A stretch of DNA of 64,000 bases, from NCBI GenBank assembly GCA_947492175.1, contig CANLMQ010000007.1, forward strand, positions 139,360-203,359, written 5' to 3'. The DNA is from an uncultured Draconibacterium sp. (lineage in GTDB: Bacteria; Bacteroidota; Bacteroidia; Bacteroidales; Prolixibacteraceae). Shown here piece after piece: positions 36,863 to 47,500 of the stretch (the stretch's first letter is position 1; each line of letters begins with the position of its first letter). The position numbers were made by a program, and so were the translations under genes. Under the pieces are notes generated by a model. The model saw only the letters and a program-made list of their open reading frames with translations. It was not told where the DNA came from and searched no databases.

Positions 36863-36883
36863 ATTTTTATATATTTCAAATAA

Positions 36884-37864
36884 TTAGTTCCACTCCAGTT
36901 TAGCGATATACACCCCTTTTTTGTCCCAGCCGGTATTTGATATATACCATTCATTGTCTGACACTTTTATTACTTCTGAAGCATGAGTCGCTAATTCACA
37001 AACAAAATTCTCGATAGGGAATTCATCTGGTGTTTCTGACCAGTAAACGTGTGTTTGATTGTACTCTGTCATTGCCCTGCAGATAAACAAGTAGAACAAA
37101 CCATCTTTCTTTACAACAAAAGGACTTTCTGCATCACCTCCCCAATCACATTCAAATGATTGCGTATGAACAATTTTTGGACCGCTCCAATGCTGCAAAT
37201 CAGGACTCGTCCTCACTGCTACACAGGATCGTAAGTCAACTTCATCGAAAGTTCGGGTATAGTAGTAGTAATAAATATTTTCATCTTTTAGAATGTAAGA
37301 GTCCCGGGCATGTCCTGGATCAGAAAACAAAGGATTTAAAGGATAACGTTCCCAGTTAAACATATCTTTAGAGTCAGCTCTGCATAGCTGTCCCCAGCTA
37401 GCATAGTTAGGAGCATTAGTCTGGCGGTTGCCAATATTATAGAACATGTGCCAGGTATCACTATCAGTTTCGTGAAACACATGCGGAGCCCATAACACCC
37501 GTTCAACTCCCGGTTTTGTTTCAAGTGCATAATCATGATCATCCCATTTACCCTGATCAAACATTTTTGCAGAGATATGGAAAAAGCGTGTTTCTCCTGT
37601 CCATGGATTGATTGGTTTATGACCGATAATCCCATACCCATGCCATTTGCCGTCAGCTCCTTTTACAAAACAATGGTCATTAGTGTACCAGGTTGTATCA
37701 ATATCCGAGCGTGTGTCATTGGGATTAAATATATGTTTCCATTCCCCTGTAATTACAGGCTTTTGTACCCTTATTGTCTCTACTGCCTCAGTTTTATTTT
37801 TGACTGAATCACAACTAGTAAACAAAAAGCCTACTAATAAGGAAAGTGTAATAAAAAGTTTCAT
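36884..37864 (-). CDS. Five-bladed beta-propeller glycosidase-like lipoprotein (GH43/GH32-like), paralogue
   Basis: The 326-residue lipoprotein (GFLFTSC) shares the triad positions of its neighbour: Asp in TTWYTNDHCFVKGADGKW, Asp in GHARDSYILKDENIYYY, and Glu in GGDAESPFVVKKDGLFYLFI. The two are clearly related but diverged through most of the chain, which suggests different linkages or aglycones rather than redundancy. It lies 6 bp behind the GH116 gene, so translation is probably coupled. Predicted periplasmic or outer-membrane exo-glycosidase. Confidence 0.75.
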   Translation of the reverse strand: MKLFITLSLLVGFLFTSCDSVKNKTEAVETIRVQKPVITGEWKHIFNPNDTRSDIDTTWYTNDHCFVKGADGKWHGYGIIGHKPINPWTGETRFFHISAKMFDQGKWDDHDYALETKPGVERVLWAPHVFHETDSDTWHMFYNIGNRQTNAPNYASWGQLCRADSKDMFNWERYPLNPLFSDPGHARDSYILKDENIYYYYYTRTFDEVDLRSCVAVRTSPDLQHWSGPKIVHTQSFECDWGGDAESPFVVKKDGLFYLFICRAMTEYNQTHVYWSETPDEFPIENFVCELATHASEVIKVSDNEWYISNTGWDKKGVYIAKLEWN

Positions 37865-37870
37865 ATCCTA

Positions 37871-40438
37871 TTAATTAATTGTTATTTCCAACTCCTGTTT
37901 CGCGGTAAGTTCAATGGCTTCAAACATGATACTTACTTTATCTCCCGATACTGTAAACTTAGATTTTAGCTCCTTACCATCCAGATTTACTGTTACATTG
38001 CTTATATCACTTTTTAAAAGTGAAACCAGCGTAAACTCCTGAACATTTAGAGTTCCATAGTTCTGGAATAATAAACAGGCCTGTTTTTTTTCATCAAACC
38101 TTTGAGTATAACTTCCCCATCCTTCCGAGGCAATAAAAGCAGACTTAAAATTATTGGAGCTTATTTTAGGAGCAAAACCAATTACTCCTCCAGGCCCATT
38201 ATATGTAAAGCCCGATGCGGACACAAAGGGAGCATAACCACTCATGGCGCGGGTATAATGATTACCGTATTCAATTTCATTATACGGATTACGACGTTCA
38301 CCAGAATACCTTTTATTTACCGCTTGAATTACATTTGTAGCCTCATCAATGAGTCCTTCGGAAATTAAGGTTGCAGCAAGTTGATGTTCCTGTCCTGTCC
38401 AAATCTCACTGAAATAGCCAATAACCAGTTTTTCCCACTCGTTTTCAATTATACCAGGAGCAATATCTGTCCCTCCTTTAGGGAAAGTACACATAATCAC
38501 TCCTGCTTCATCGTCATCGGCATACCACCTCTTAATAGGAATGGATGCGGTATCTAAATAAGCACCATAATTTTCAACAAAATTGTATTTCATAATTGAT
38601 CGCAATGCAGTCTGAATCTGATCTTCAGGAACTATTGGATCTAAGCCTGTTTGAGCAGCCCAGTATTGGCCAAGTAACTGATCAGTATGACAACCAACGT
38701 TGGTATTGGGAGCTTCCGGATGCTCGCGATCTGTTAACTGAATAAAGTATTCGCCATTAAATAACTGGTCAGCTATATTATTATAAGCTAGTTGAGCTAT
38801 TTCACGGCAGGTTCTTTCAAATTTGCGGTCGTCCATCTGTTTTGCCATCTCAGCACCTGCTCTCAATGAAGCTGCGTACAATCCACTTATCCAGCTTATT
38901 TTCCCATACCATGTTCTATCGAGTGTATTGTACTGTTTACCTTCCAAAATTCCATCAGGTTTTCCTGTTTTAGCCTTATCCTGATCAATCATTACCTGAA
39001 TGGCTTTTTTTATTTTGTCCCAGTTGTTACTCAGGAAGCTATCATCCGGAGCCATTAAGTGTTCGCGGTAGATACGCATAATGGTACCTGCATGGCCGTC
39101 AATGGCAAAACCACGTCCATCGTGCCTTCCCATACCACTGAATTCTCCTCTGTACTTAACTAAGCCATCATTATAAGATAAACCCAGATCAATCTGTTCT
39201 CGTAATTGTCGCGCCAAACCGGGAAATACCCTCCCCAAAGCTTGCTCATAATGAAACACATGGGTACAGGTTCCTTCTCCCAGGTATACTCCTTCGTAGG
39301 TATAGAAACGTCCCTCATTTTCCGGATCATTAGTGATATCGTCAAAACGAACGGAAGCCGTAGTTGCCAAAGTACTCACATTGACAAATGTTCGGTCAAG
39401 AAACCATTTAGGCAATGAAGAGTCATACCAGGTTTTATTCCACTGTTTAGTTGTTTCCAACAACCATCTGTTTTGAGCAACATAATTACAAACGTCTGCT
39501 GCATCGGTAAATTTTGAAGAATAATAGTGACGTAAATTTTCTATGTTTTTCCAATGGTGGGCTTTATCCCACAAATGGATATTGGGGAAGTACCAGCTAA
39601 GCAAATAGGTAAATGTCTTACTTTCCCCTTTCTTCAAGCTTGCTTTTCCCGACACTGCTCCTACTAATTTTTCTCCCAGTGCAATCTGTTCGTTAGAAGT
39701 ATTGGGAACTCCATTATATACATTTATTCCCTTTGGGTGCTCTGCACTTGCAAAGGCCTGACCTTCATCAAGCAAAGTTAAACTCATGCTGCCCCAGTCG
39801 GCCAATTCCTCTTTGTATTTATCACTAATCGTGCAAATAAGCTGGGCACTGTTATCAACAATTAGGGCTTTATTTTCATGCACATCATCTTTTTCCCTCC
39901 CAGATTGAAAGCCGGCCATGTTTTGCAACCATCCTGACAGCTCAATCTCTAACTCTTCCGCTGAGTTATTTGTAACGGTATACTGCAATACGGTTAATGG
40001 TAACCCTGAATTTTCAGCATCACAGGGAATAAAGGGAGAGTAGGCCTCTAAGTGCACTGAAACCGGCAATGTGGGATCTGAATAAGAGACTTTTCCAATT
40101 GGATACTGACCATCGAAGGTAATCTCTGAGAAACCATTCCGGTTCAGTGGTCTAACATGCACCCGATCTCCTTCTTTAATGGTTAGACCAAAACCTTGCT
40201 CAAACTTTTTTTCTTGAGTCAGAGGATCTAAGTAATATCGATCGCCTGGACCTCCTGGATCAATTTCAGCAATATTAAAAACATCCCAATACCAGAGTTG
40301 TCCGTCTCCTCCCAGATAAACTTGTCCAGCACAAATACCACCAACTGGCATACCAACGTATTTAAGATTTTGGGATCCAATTGACCAAACTGAACTAACA
40401 ATGATCAACAATAACACTATAACGGATATTCTCTTCAT
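37871..40438 (-). CDS. GH116 glycosidase
   Basis: The 855-residue secreted protein (signal MKRISVIVLLLIIVSSVWS) has the GH116 layout: an N-terminal beta-sandwich starting GMPVGGICAGQVYLGGDGQL and WYWDVFN (about 29-53), then an (alpha/alpha)6 barrel with MIDQDKAKTGKPDGILEGKQ, SGLYAASLRAGAEMAKQ and GCHTDQLLGQYWAAQTGLD. The Asp of DQLLGQ (about 585) aligns, from memory, with the acid/base Asp of GBA2-type enzymes. Known GH116 activities are beta-glucosidase, beta-xylosidase, glucosylceramidase and exo-beta-D-arabinofuranosidase. It is the first gene of the long enzyme block in transcription order. Given the GH172 triplet, the arabinofuranosidase activity is the most attractive reading, but this is inference. 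Confidence 0.87.
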   Translation of the reverse strand: MKRISVIVLLLIIVSSVWSIGSQNLKYVGMPVGGICAGQVYLGGDGQLWYWDVFNIAEIDPGGPGDRYYLDPLTQEKKFEQGFGLTIKEGDRVHVRPLNRNGFSEITFDGQYPIGKVSYSDPTLPVSVHLEAYSPFIPCDAENSGLPLTVLQYTVTNNSAEELEIELSGWLQNMAGFQSGREKDDVHENKALIVDNSAQLICTISDKYKEELADWGSMSLTLLDEGQAFASAEHPKGINVYNGVPNTSNEQIALGEKLVGAVSGKASLKKGESKTFTYLLSWYFPNIHLWDKAHHWKNIENLRHYYSSKFTDAADVCNYVAQNRWLLETTKQWNKTWYDSSLPKWFLDRTFVNVSTLATTASVRFDDITNDPENEGRFYTYEGVYLGEGTCTHVFHYEQALGRVFPGLARQLREQIDLGLSYNDGLVKYRGEFSGMGRHDGRGFAIDGHAGTIMRIYREHLMAPDDSFLSNNWDKIKKAIQVMIDQDKAKTGKPDGILEGKQYNTLDRTWYGKISWISGLYAASLRAGAEMAKQMDDRKFERTCREIAQLAYNNIADQLFNGEYFIQLTDREHPEAPNTNVGCHTDQLLGQYWAAQTGLDPIVPEDQIQTALRSIMKYNFVENYGAYLDTASIPIKRWYADDDEAGVIMCTFPKGGTDIAPGIIENEWEKLVIGYFSEIWTGQEHQLAATLISEGLIDEATNVIQAVNKRYSGERRNPYNEIEYGNHYTRAMSGYAPFVSASGFTYNGPGGVIGFAPKISSNNFKSAFIASEGWGSYTQRFDEKKQACLLFQNYGTLNVQEFTLVSLLKSDISNVTVNLDGKELKSKFTVSGDKVSIMFEAIELTAKQELEITIN

Positions 40439-40705
40439 CTTATTAAAATTATTTGTTTTCTGAGAAATAATATGCCTGCCCGGCTTTCGCGATCAGACGG
40501 GGAACACGCATGATTGTAATTCGCTTATGTGTGATCCGCCATTTGGCGGATTCTCATGCTCGTTTCATTCGTCAAATTGTCTTTTTTGTTTAATCCTTTT
40601 CAGGGTATAGATTATGTCCCTTTGCTGCTCCTCCTCACAAATTTATATCCTCAGGTAGCTTTCAACCTTTATATTTTTATTTTCAGCAGTACCAACAGAA
40701 GTTTC
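40439..40705. other. Spacer upstream of the long enzyme block
   Basis: This should hold the promoter for the GH116-to-phosphatase block. It contains a perfect dyad (40534-40551) and a 15-mer (40515-40529) also found, with one mismatch, upstream of the GH29 gene that starts at 42220. I could not assign a -7/-33 promoter with confidence. Confidence 0.45.
40534..40551. repeat. Perfect dyad ATCCGCCA-TT-TGGCGGAT
   Basis: An 8-bp perfect inverted repeat with a 2-bp centre lies about 95 bp upstream of the GH116 start. It could be a REP-like palindrome, the terminator stem of the GH29 transcript (no T-run is visible) or an operator. It is more GC-rich than the flanking DNA. Confidence 0.5.
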
Positions 40706-42220
40706 TCATCTCACTTCTATTTTTAAGGTGTATGCGTAATCAGGTAATTCCCATGCAGGATCAAAAGCAGGTAATTTCACAAGAATTCCATTCCCCTTCT
40801 TTGTCCATTCAAGTTCTTTGTTTACCCCTAACAGTTTTATTTCCGAACCTTTTTTAGGATTGATATTTTTTATCAAGACTGACTTTCCAGGCCATTTAGG
40901 AAGAATAGCGTAAACAGCATTTTCTTTTGTTGTAAAGAAAACTTCTTTAACTGCTTTCCCAGGTATTGGATCGACAGTTTGTTTTAATATATAATCACCT
41001 TCAATATAAGCTTTTCCTTCTTTAAAATTAAATTCACGGCTTCCATCAGACCACTGGTATGGCTGTTTCCACTTTTTAGTTCCATAAATTGCTTCACCAT
41101 TTACGTCAAGCCAGGATCCCATTTGCAACAAACGTTCTTGCATGATAACAGGTATTTTACCATCGGCAGATGGACCAACATTCAGACATAAATTACCACC
41201 ATTTGCCACTATATCGCAAAGCATTAGAATTAAAGCTTTTGGAGAATTATAATCTTCAATATCTTCATCCCGGTTATAACCAAACGAAAGTCCCATTCCC
41301 CTTATTTCTTCCCAAGGTCTTTCGCCCTCAACGGCATGGGCATCATATTCTGTTGTATAGTAACCGCCATGATTGAAACGACTTCCTTTAAACCAACGAT
41401 CATTAATTACCAATTCGTCGTTACACGGAGACTCATTAAATAACCAGGTAAGTAATTCCCCACTATGCCAGTAGCTATCTTCATCGTTCCATTCTCCATC
41501 AGCATAAATAAGATCAGGCGCATAGCGGTTTACCAAGTCTTTGAACTGCGGATGATAATGATCTGTAATAAATTTCTCGCTACGCTCCTGGTACCATGGA
41601 TGATACCATTCATACAGGCTGTAATATAACCCGGCTTTTAATCCTGCAGCACGCATGGCTTCCATATATGGCTCAACCAGGTCCTGTCTTGGACCGGTTT
41701 CGACAGCATTCCATGGGAAAAAACGTGCATTTTGAGCTTCTTTGTTTGGCCAAAGTGTAAATCCATCGTGATGTTTTGAAGTAAGGATTATATATTTAGC
41801 TCCCGAACGTTTAAATAATTCTGCCCATTCAACCGGGTCATATAGTTCGGCTTTAAACATTTTTGCAAAATCATAATAACTCGATTCTTCTCCATAAGTT
41901 TTCTTTTGAAAATCAGGAATTGCATTTGCCTGAGGATTATTATTTCCAAAAATACTGTTAGAATACCACCAACGCTGGTACCATTCCGTGTAAGTTCCTG
42001 CCGGCGACCACGCTGGCACTGAGTAAGGACCCCAGTGAATAAAAATACCAAATTTTGCATCGCCAAACCAAGCGGGAACCGGACGGGCATCAATCTTTTC
42101 CCAAATCCTGGAATTCTCCTCATTGGCAGTTCCAGTATCCCACTCTCTTTTTACTTCTTGTGCATTTAATAAATAACAACTACTAATTAGTACAATTAAT
42201 ATCATTAAACTCTTTTTCAT
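40706..42220 (-). CDS. GH29 alpha-L-fucosidase-like enzyme, single-domain type
   Basis: The start at 42220 (MKKSLMILIVLISSCYLLNA) is chosen for its signal peptide; the frame is open to 42310 but the extra residues are not signal-like. The ~504-residue protein has the GH29 barrel motifs KFGIFIHWGPYSVPAWSPAG, YIILTSKHHDGFTLWPNKEA and APDLIYADGEWND, where the Asp (about 240) is the expected nucleophile. A C-terminal beta-sandwich follows, without discoidin modules. It differs from the two other GH29 proteins of the window, which belong to the multi-domain type. It is flanked by long spacers (267 and 689 bp) and could be its own transcription unit. Confidence 0.88.
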   Translation of the reverse strand: MKKSLMILIVLISSCYLLNAQEVKREWDTGTANEENSRIWEKIDARPVPAWFGDAKFGIFIHWGPYSVPAWSPAGTYTEWYQRWWYSNSIFGNNNPQANAIPDFQKKTYGEESSYYDFAKMFKAELYDPVEWAELFKRSGAKYIILTSKHHDGFTLWPNKEAQNARFFPWNAVETGPRQDLVEPYMEAMRAAGLKAGLYYSLYEWYHPWYQERSEKFITDHYHPQFKDLVNRYAPDLIYADGEWNDEDSYWHSGELLTWLFNESPCNDELVINDRWFKGSRFNHGGYYTTEYDAHAVEGERPWEEIRGMGLSFGYNRDEDIEDYNSPKALILMLCDIVANGGNLCLNVGPSADGKIPVIMQERLLQMGSWLDVNGEAIYGTKKWKQPYQWSDGSREFNFKEGKAYIEGDYILKQTVDPIPGKAVKEVFFTTKENAVYAILPKWPGKSVLIKNINPKKGSEIKLLGVNKELEWTKKGNGILVKLPAFDPAWELPDYAYTLKIEVR

Positions 42221-42909
42221 TTCATTATAATTTAAAATATTCAACGGTATTCGATGTAACTCGCTTATGAGGGCTTTCTTGTTTGCAATGCTTTTATTTG
42301 CTTGTTTCATATCTCTAAATGTAATTAATTTCTATTTTCAATTTTTAATTATACTTTTCCACTAGCCTCATGATACCTCCCTGTAATTGAATTTAAAAAA
42401 TCCGCTTTTAAGCTTATTTTTAATAAAGTTTTGGTTGGGCTTCTCATTTGGGTTTTAATCTTATTTCATCCTTGAATTAGTCTTTTCTTAAGTAATCTAG
42501 GATCGCCTTTTTTTTAAATTCTCCATTTTCTTTTATCCTTATATATTTTACCATTTCTTGTAGGATATGTTTCATCGATAATTAATCGCATGGAGGATAG
42601 TTCAATTGCTCGCATATCTAAAGGGTTCTTATTTTCAATTTTATACATGCTTTAATTGTTTGGGTATTATAAAAGTAAAAGGGCCGTTATGGATTGTGCT
42701 GTTTTTATCTGATTTTGTAACATCTAATGTATATTTAATTTCAGGAAAATTTTAATAAGCTTTTAATAGCCTAACTGATTTTCGAAGGTTATCCTTAATT
42801 CAAATATTTTGTGTAAAATTAGCCCCGCTATTGATAGCGGAGCTAAAAACCTTTGTAAAAGGTTTAATTCAAATCTAAACGTATATTAATTAACCTAAAT
42901 GTATTTTAT
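42221..42909. other. Long spacer between GH29 and the SusD gene
   Basis: No open frame of substance is present. It contains a 15-mer at 42255-42269 that matches one at 40515-40529 with one mismatch, and near its right end the terminator of the SusCD operon (42810-42845). The middle (42300-42780) is AT-rich with nothing recognisable. Confidence 0.5.
42810..42845 (-). terminator. Probable terminator of the susC-susD operon
   Basis: On the minus strand TAGCTCCGCTA pairs with TAGCGGGGCTA (one mismatch, TCAA loop) and is followed by AATTTTACAC. It lies 65 bp after the SusD stop. A second small stem (AAACCTTT/AAAGGTTT) lies just ahead of it at about 42847-42866. Confidence 0.65.
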
Positions 42910-44586
42910 CTACCAACCTGAATTTTGCTCCAAGTTTGGATTTAACTGGATTTGATTTAATGGTATTGGGAAGAGATAATGCTTCTGCTCAAACTTTCTG
43001 TTTGCCTTATCATCAGCAATTACAAAACCGTCTGAATCAACCTGAATATCTACACCAACAACAATTCCATCGTTAGGTGGTATTGTTGGCCATTCAGTTC
43101 CTACAAATTTTACTCCCAACAAAGCTACAGGTAATTCAGTCTCCGCCGACTTCCATCGTCTCAAGTCTGAATGACGGAATCCTTCATAAGCTAACTCAAT
43201 GGTACGCTCACGTCGGATTTCGGCTTGCATATTCAACCCATTAGCTGCTACAAATGCATTGGTTAAATCAGGCATTCCTGCACGATCCCTAAGTTTATTA
43301 ATTGTTGCATCTAAGTCGGCATCTGAAATAGCGTCGTCCTTCTCATAAAGCGCTTCCGCCAAATTTAACAGCACTTCTCCAAATCGATATTCCATGTAGT
43401 CGTAGTACGAATTACCCTGAGCGGCACTTTTGGTACCTGACTGAAACTTAAATGCCTGGTAACCACTCTTTGTAGGTCCGTTAGTACCACCTCCAATATG
43501 AACTTCATAAATTCTGGGAGCTTCATTCCATATTACAGGTATTCCTGGAACTTTAAATGTCTGACTCATCCGAGGATCTCTATCCTCAAATTCAGAGGCT
43601 CTTGTGTCGTAACCTTTAAACAGGTTATTATTTCCATTGTCTATTGGCAATCCATTCGTACATAAATACATATCTGCCAACTTCTTGGTAGGAGAATTAA
43701 AATGTGTTTCAACCCATCTTGCTGCATTGTGATGTATATTTAAAACCTCACTATACTTACGGGCCAATATGGACTCCTTACTGCCCTGCCCACCTTCAAT
43801 AAACAAATTGTAATAGCTTGCAGCTGGACCATCTGGGTGTTTATACAACTCATACTCTCCTAGACTAATCAATTGTCTTGATGCCTCAATACATTTTGCT
43901 AAATAAGAGTCAGCACTGCCTGTTCCATGAAATTTAGACCAAGTTCCTTCGAAAAGAGCCACCCGAGAAAGAAGCGCAAGAGCCGCTCCTTTTGTAATTC
44001 TGCCTTTTTCTTTATCTGTCAATTCACTTTCTTTAGGCAATCTCGACACTGCCCAATCCAAGTCCTCAAAAATGTAAGCTACAACTTCTGCACGTGGTAT
44101 TCGAGGGGCAAAAAGCTCTTCTGAATCAATATCCAGTACTGTTTTAATCAAAGGCACATCACCAAAACTGGATAGTAAGTCGAAATAGGCCCGAGCCCTG
44201 AAGAAACGAGCTTCTGCGGCATATCTGGCTGTTTGTTCCTGAATATCAGCTGCCTCTTCGTAATTTTTAGTCACCCTAGTAGTTGCCCTAATCATTGCAT
44301 AACTATTATTCCATGTTCCTGATTCAGATGGAGCAATATAGGTTCCAGCGCTTACATTATTAGAAACATTTCCAACCGTAATATCCGAATTCTGATCCTT
44401 TCCTCCATTGGAAGCACTCCCTAATGAATGATAAAACTCGGTAGTGGCCTTTTCAAAATCTTCCTTTGATTTCCAGAAACTGGGATCGGATACCGTATCC
44501 AGCGGTGCTAAATTCAAATCTTCATTACATCCGTTAAATAAGAACGCTGTTAAAAATAATACGATTATAAATATATTCTTTCTCAT
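42910..44586 (-). CDS. SusD/RagB-family outer-membrane lipoprotein
   Basis: The 558-residue product has a lipoprotein signal (LFNGC) and the SusD N-terminal pattern DLNLAPLDTVSDPSFWKSKE followed by TPR helices (ARYAAEARFFRARAYFDLLS, FGDVPLIKTVL). C-terminal motifs MEYRFGEVLLNLAEALYEK, KLRDRAGMP, RRERTIELAYEGFRHSDLRRW and FPIPLNQIQLNPNLEQNSGW are standard for the RagB/SusD family. It lies 10 bp behind its SusC partner and ends a two-gene operon, closed by a hairpin terminator. Surface binding lid for the glycan imported by that SusC. Confidence 0.95.
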   Translation of the reverse strand: MRKNIFIIVLFLTAFLFNGCNEDLNLAPLDTVSDPSFWKSKEDFEKATTEFYHSLGSASNGGKDQNSDITVGNVSNNVSAGTYIAPSESGTWNNSYAMIRATTRVTKNYEEAADIQEQTARYAAEARFFRARAYFDLLSSFGDVPLIKTVLDIDSEELFAPRIPRAEVVAYIFEDLDWAVSRLPKESELTDKEKGRITKGAALALLSRVALFEGTWSKFHGTGSADSYLAKCIEASRQLISLGEYELYKHPDGPAASYYNLFIEGGQGSKESILARKYSEVLNIHHNAARWVETHFNSPTKKLADMYLCTNGLPIDNGNNNLFKGYDTRASEFEDRDPRMSQTFKVPGIPVIWNEAPRIYEVHIGGGTNGPTKSGYQAFKFQSGTKSAAQGNSYYDYMEYRFGEVLLNLAEALYEKDDAISDADLDATINKLRDRAGMPDLTNAFVAANGLNMQAEIRRERTIELAYEGFRHSDLRRWKSAETELPVALLGVKFVGTEWPTIPPNDGIVVGVDIQVDSDGFVIADDKANRKFEQKHYLFPIPLNQIQLNPNLEQNSGW

Positions 44587-44596
44587 CTTGCATTAT

Positions 44597-47500
44597 TTAA
44601 AATGTTAAACTTAATCCAAATGCATACTTCTTCATGAACGGATAAGCATTGGCTCCTCCTTTGGTATTTTCTGCATCATAACCTCCATCAACATGATCGA
44701 AGGTCAATAAATCTTCTCCACTGAAGTATACACGCAGGTTATCAACACCTACTTTATCTGTTAAATGTTTTGGAATAGTGTATCCAACAGTAATGTTCTT
44801 CAATCTCAAATAAGAAGCATCTATCTTATTTAATTCTGACGGTTGGTAATTCCAATATCTGATATCACCGTGCGTTAATCTTGGATATTGTGCATCGGGA
44901 TTTTCGGGAGTCCAAGTATTTCCATAGAAACGCTGTAATGGAGTTCTCCATGGCCACACCCAAGGAAATCTAAAATCACCACTGTGAAACACAGTTCGCT
45001 TTCCAACACCCTGCAAGAAGGCTGAGAAATCAAAGTTTTTGTATTTTGCAGAAAGATTTAAGGTGTAATTATAACGGGATGCATTCGTTCCTAAGTCAAC
45101 AATATCTGCATCTTTACCATCAGCATCTACTGCTGAAATTTTTCCATCTCCGTTAAGATCTTTAAAACGCACATCACCAATTCCAATATCTCCGGGAACA
45201 CCCTCCAGTTGTTTGTAAGCATCTAACTCCTCTTGATTCTGTATCATGCCATCAAACGGCAGTCCGAAGTAAGTACCAGCGGCATAGCCCTGACGATTTC
45301 TTTGACCATATGCCGCTAAATCGATGCCATCCAGATTTGTCAATTCATTTGAGTTATCATCAAGTGTAGCAAGTATTGAGTAAGAGAAATCACCTTTGTT
45401 CTCTTTCCAACCTAAAGACAATTCAAATCCTTTTGTTTCCAGTGAACCAATATTTAATGCTGGAGGGCTACCTCCCAGGACAGATGGCAGATTAACTCCC
45501 AATAGCATATCTTTATTCTTCTTTTTGTATACATCAAAGCTACCAAATAGCCTTGCATTCAATATAGCAAAGTCAATTCCAACATTGGTAGTTGTCACAT
45601 TTTCCCATGTCCTGGTGTTAGTTACCATTCCTCTTTCCCATGCTCCAGGAGCTCGTTCGGTATTACCAAAAGGATATTGTCCGCCAATGTTAATAAGCGC
45701 GATGTAGTCGTAAAAATTTTGATTGTCCTCATTGAAATCCTGATTTCCACTTGTTCCTCGGGATAATCGAACTTTTAGGTTATCAAATAAACCCAAGTTC
45801 TTTATAAAAGTCTCTTCCGAGGCTCTCCATGATAAAGCACCTCCTCCAAAGTTTCCCCAACGAACATCTTCGTGGAATATCGAGGAGCCGTCACGACGAT
45901 AATTAAATTCAACATTGTACTTTGAGTTAAATGAGTAAGCCATCCTTGCAAACATTGATGAGATAGCCCAATGATAGGCACTTTGATCATTAAATTGCTT
46001 ATCACTATCACCCATGTTTAAAGTCCAGATTTCAGTCTGCGTATAATCTTCCCGCCATGCTGAAACAAAATCTTTCTTCGTTTTTTCGTGTGAGCCACCT
46101 ATCATAATACTCAACATATGCTTATCTGAAAACTGCTTACGGTAATCTAGATAACCTGTGAAGTTCTTGTAATCTGCCTGATTTCTATCCACTGCTGCAT
46201 AATTTGTTCTCCTGGACCAACCGACATTTTGTCCCTCCCACGCTAATTGAGGAAGTTTATTTGCATAGCTATCTGTATTTATAAATCCTTTATTATAACC
46301 GAACTGGGCATTTGCTTTTAATCCATCAATAATATCATATATTAAAGTGACATTTGATGTCAGATTATGTAATTGCTCAGTATGTTTCCCTGCATCTTTA
46401 TCTGCCAATTGTCTAGGGTTTTGGAATCCCCATTGTGTAAGATAGTCTCCATTTTTATTGTAAATTGGGAGCCAGTGAAAACGATCAACAACATGGTGTA
46501 CAATTGTTTCGGACCCCCATACTGGTTGAACCGTTTCTTTATTCTCATAGCTCATTTTGGTTTCAAGTCTTAACTTTTTTGTTATTTCAAAACCGTAGTT
46601 CAACCTTATGTTTATACGATCTGAAGAATCATAAGCATCTTTTAGAATACCATCCACAGTAGTATAACCAACAGAAACAGCATAATCAGATCTTTCACCT
46701 CCGCCAGTAATACTAAGACTATGGTTTTGTTGGCTCCCATAATCCTCGTAGAGTGCCTTATTCCAATCTGGCATATAGAACCATAAACGGTTTGGATCAT
46801 TTTCGCCCCATCTTGCTTCAGGTTCCGTAATTCCATCCAGAATTTTCTGGTACCTGACTGGATCTGCCCAATCGCTTGTATTACCGACTGCTTCATTTGC
46901 AGCGATATCCATATCTGCGAACTGTTGCATGTTAACCAGATCTATGAAATTAGATGGTTTATTTAAAGAGTAACCACCGTTATAATTGACCTTTAGTTCT
47001 TGATTTTTCTGACCTGTTTTCGTTGTAATCAAAACTACACCACCAGCTGCCCGCGCACCATAAATGGCTGCAGAAGCATCTTTCAATACTGTTGTCGATT
47101 TTATATCACTGGGATTCAAATTATTAATATCCCCCTCAACGCCATCAATTAAAACTAAAGGAGCATTACCTCCACCAGATAAAGAAGAAATTCCCCTTAC
47201 CTGTAGTGAAAAATTCTCCTTTCCTGGCTGACCACTGCTACGGTTGATCGTTAAACCGGGAATTAACCCTTGTAAACCAGCAACCGTATTTGTAATAGGC
47301 CTTGACTCAAGCATTTCTCCTGAAATTTGGGCTACAGCGCCAGTTGTTGTTTTTATCGTTTTTGTTCCATACCCAATAGCAACAACCTCCTCAATGCCAA
47401 TGGCATCAACCTGCATTGTAACATCAATCTGTGTTTGGCTGCCCACTACAATTTCTTGTGTAAGCATTCCCACAAACGAAAAAACAAGCGTGTTTTCAAC

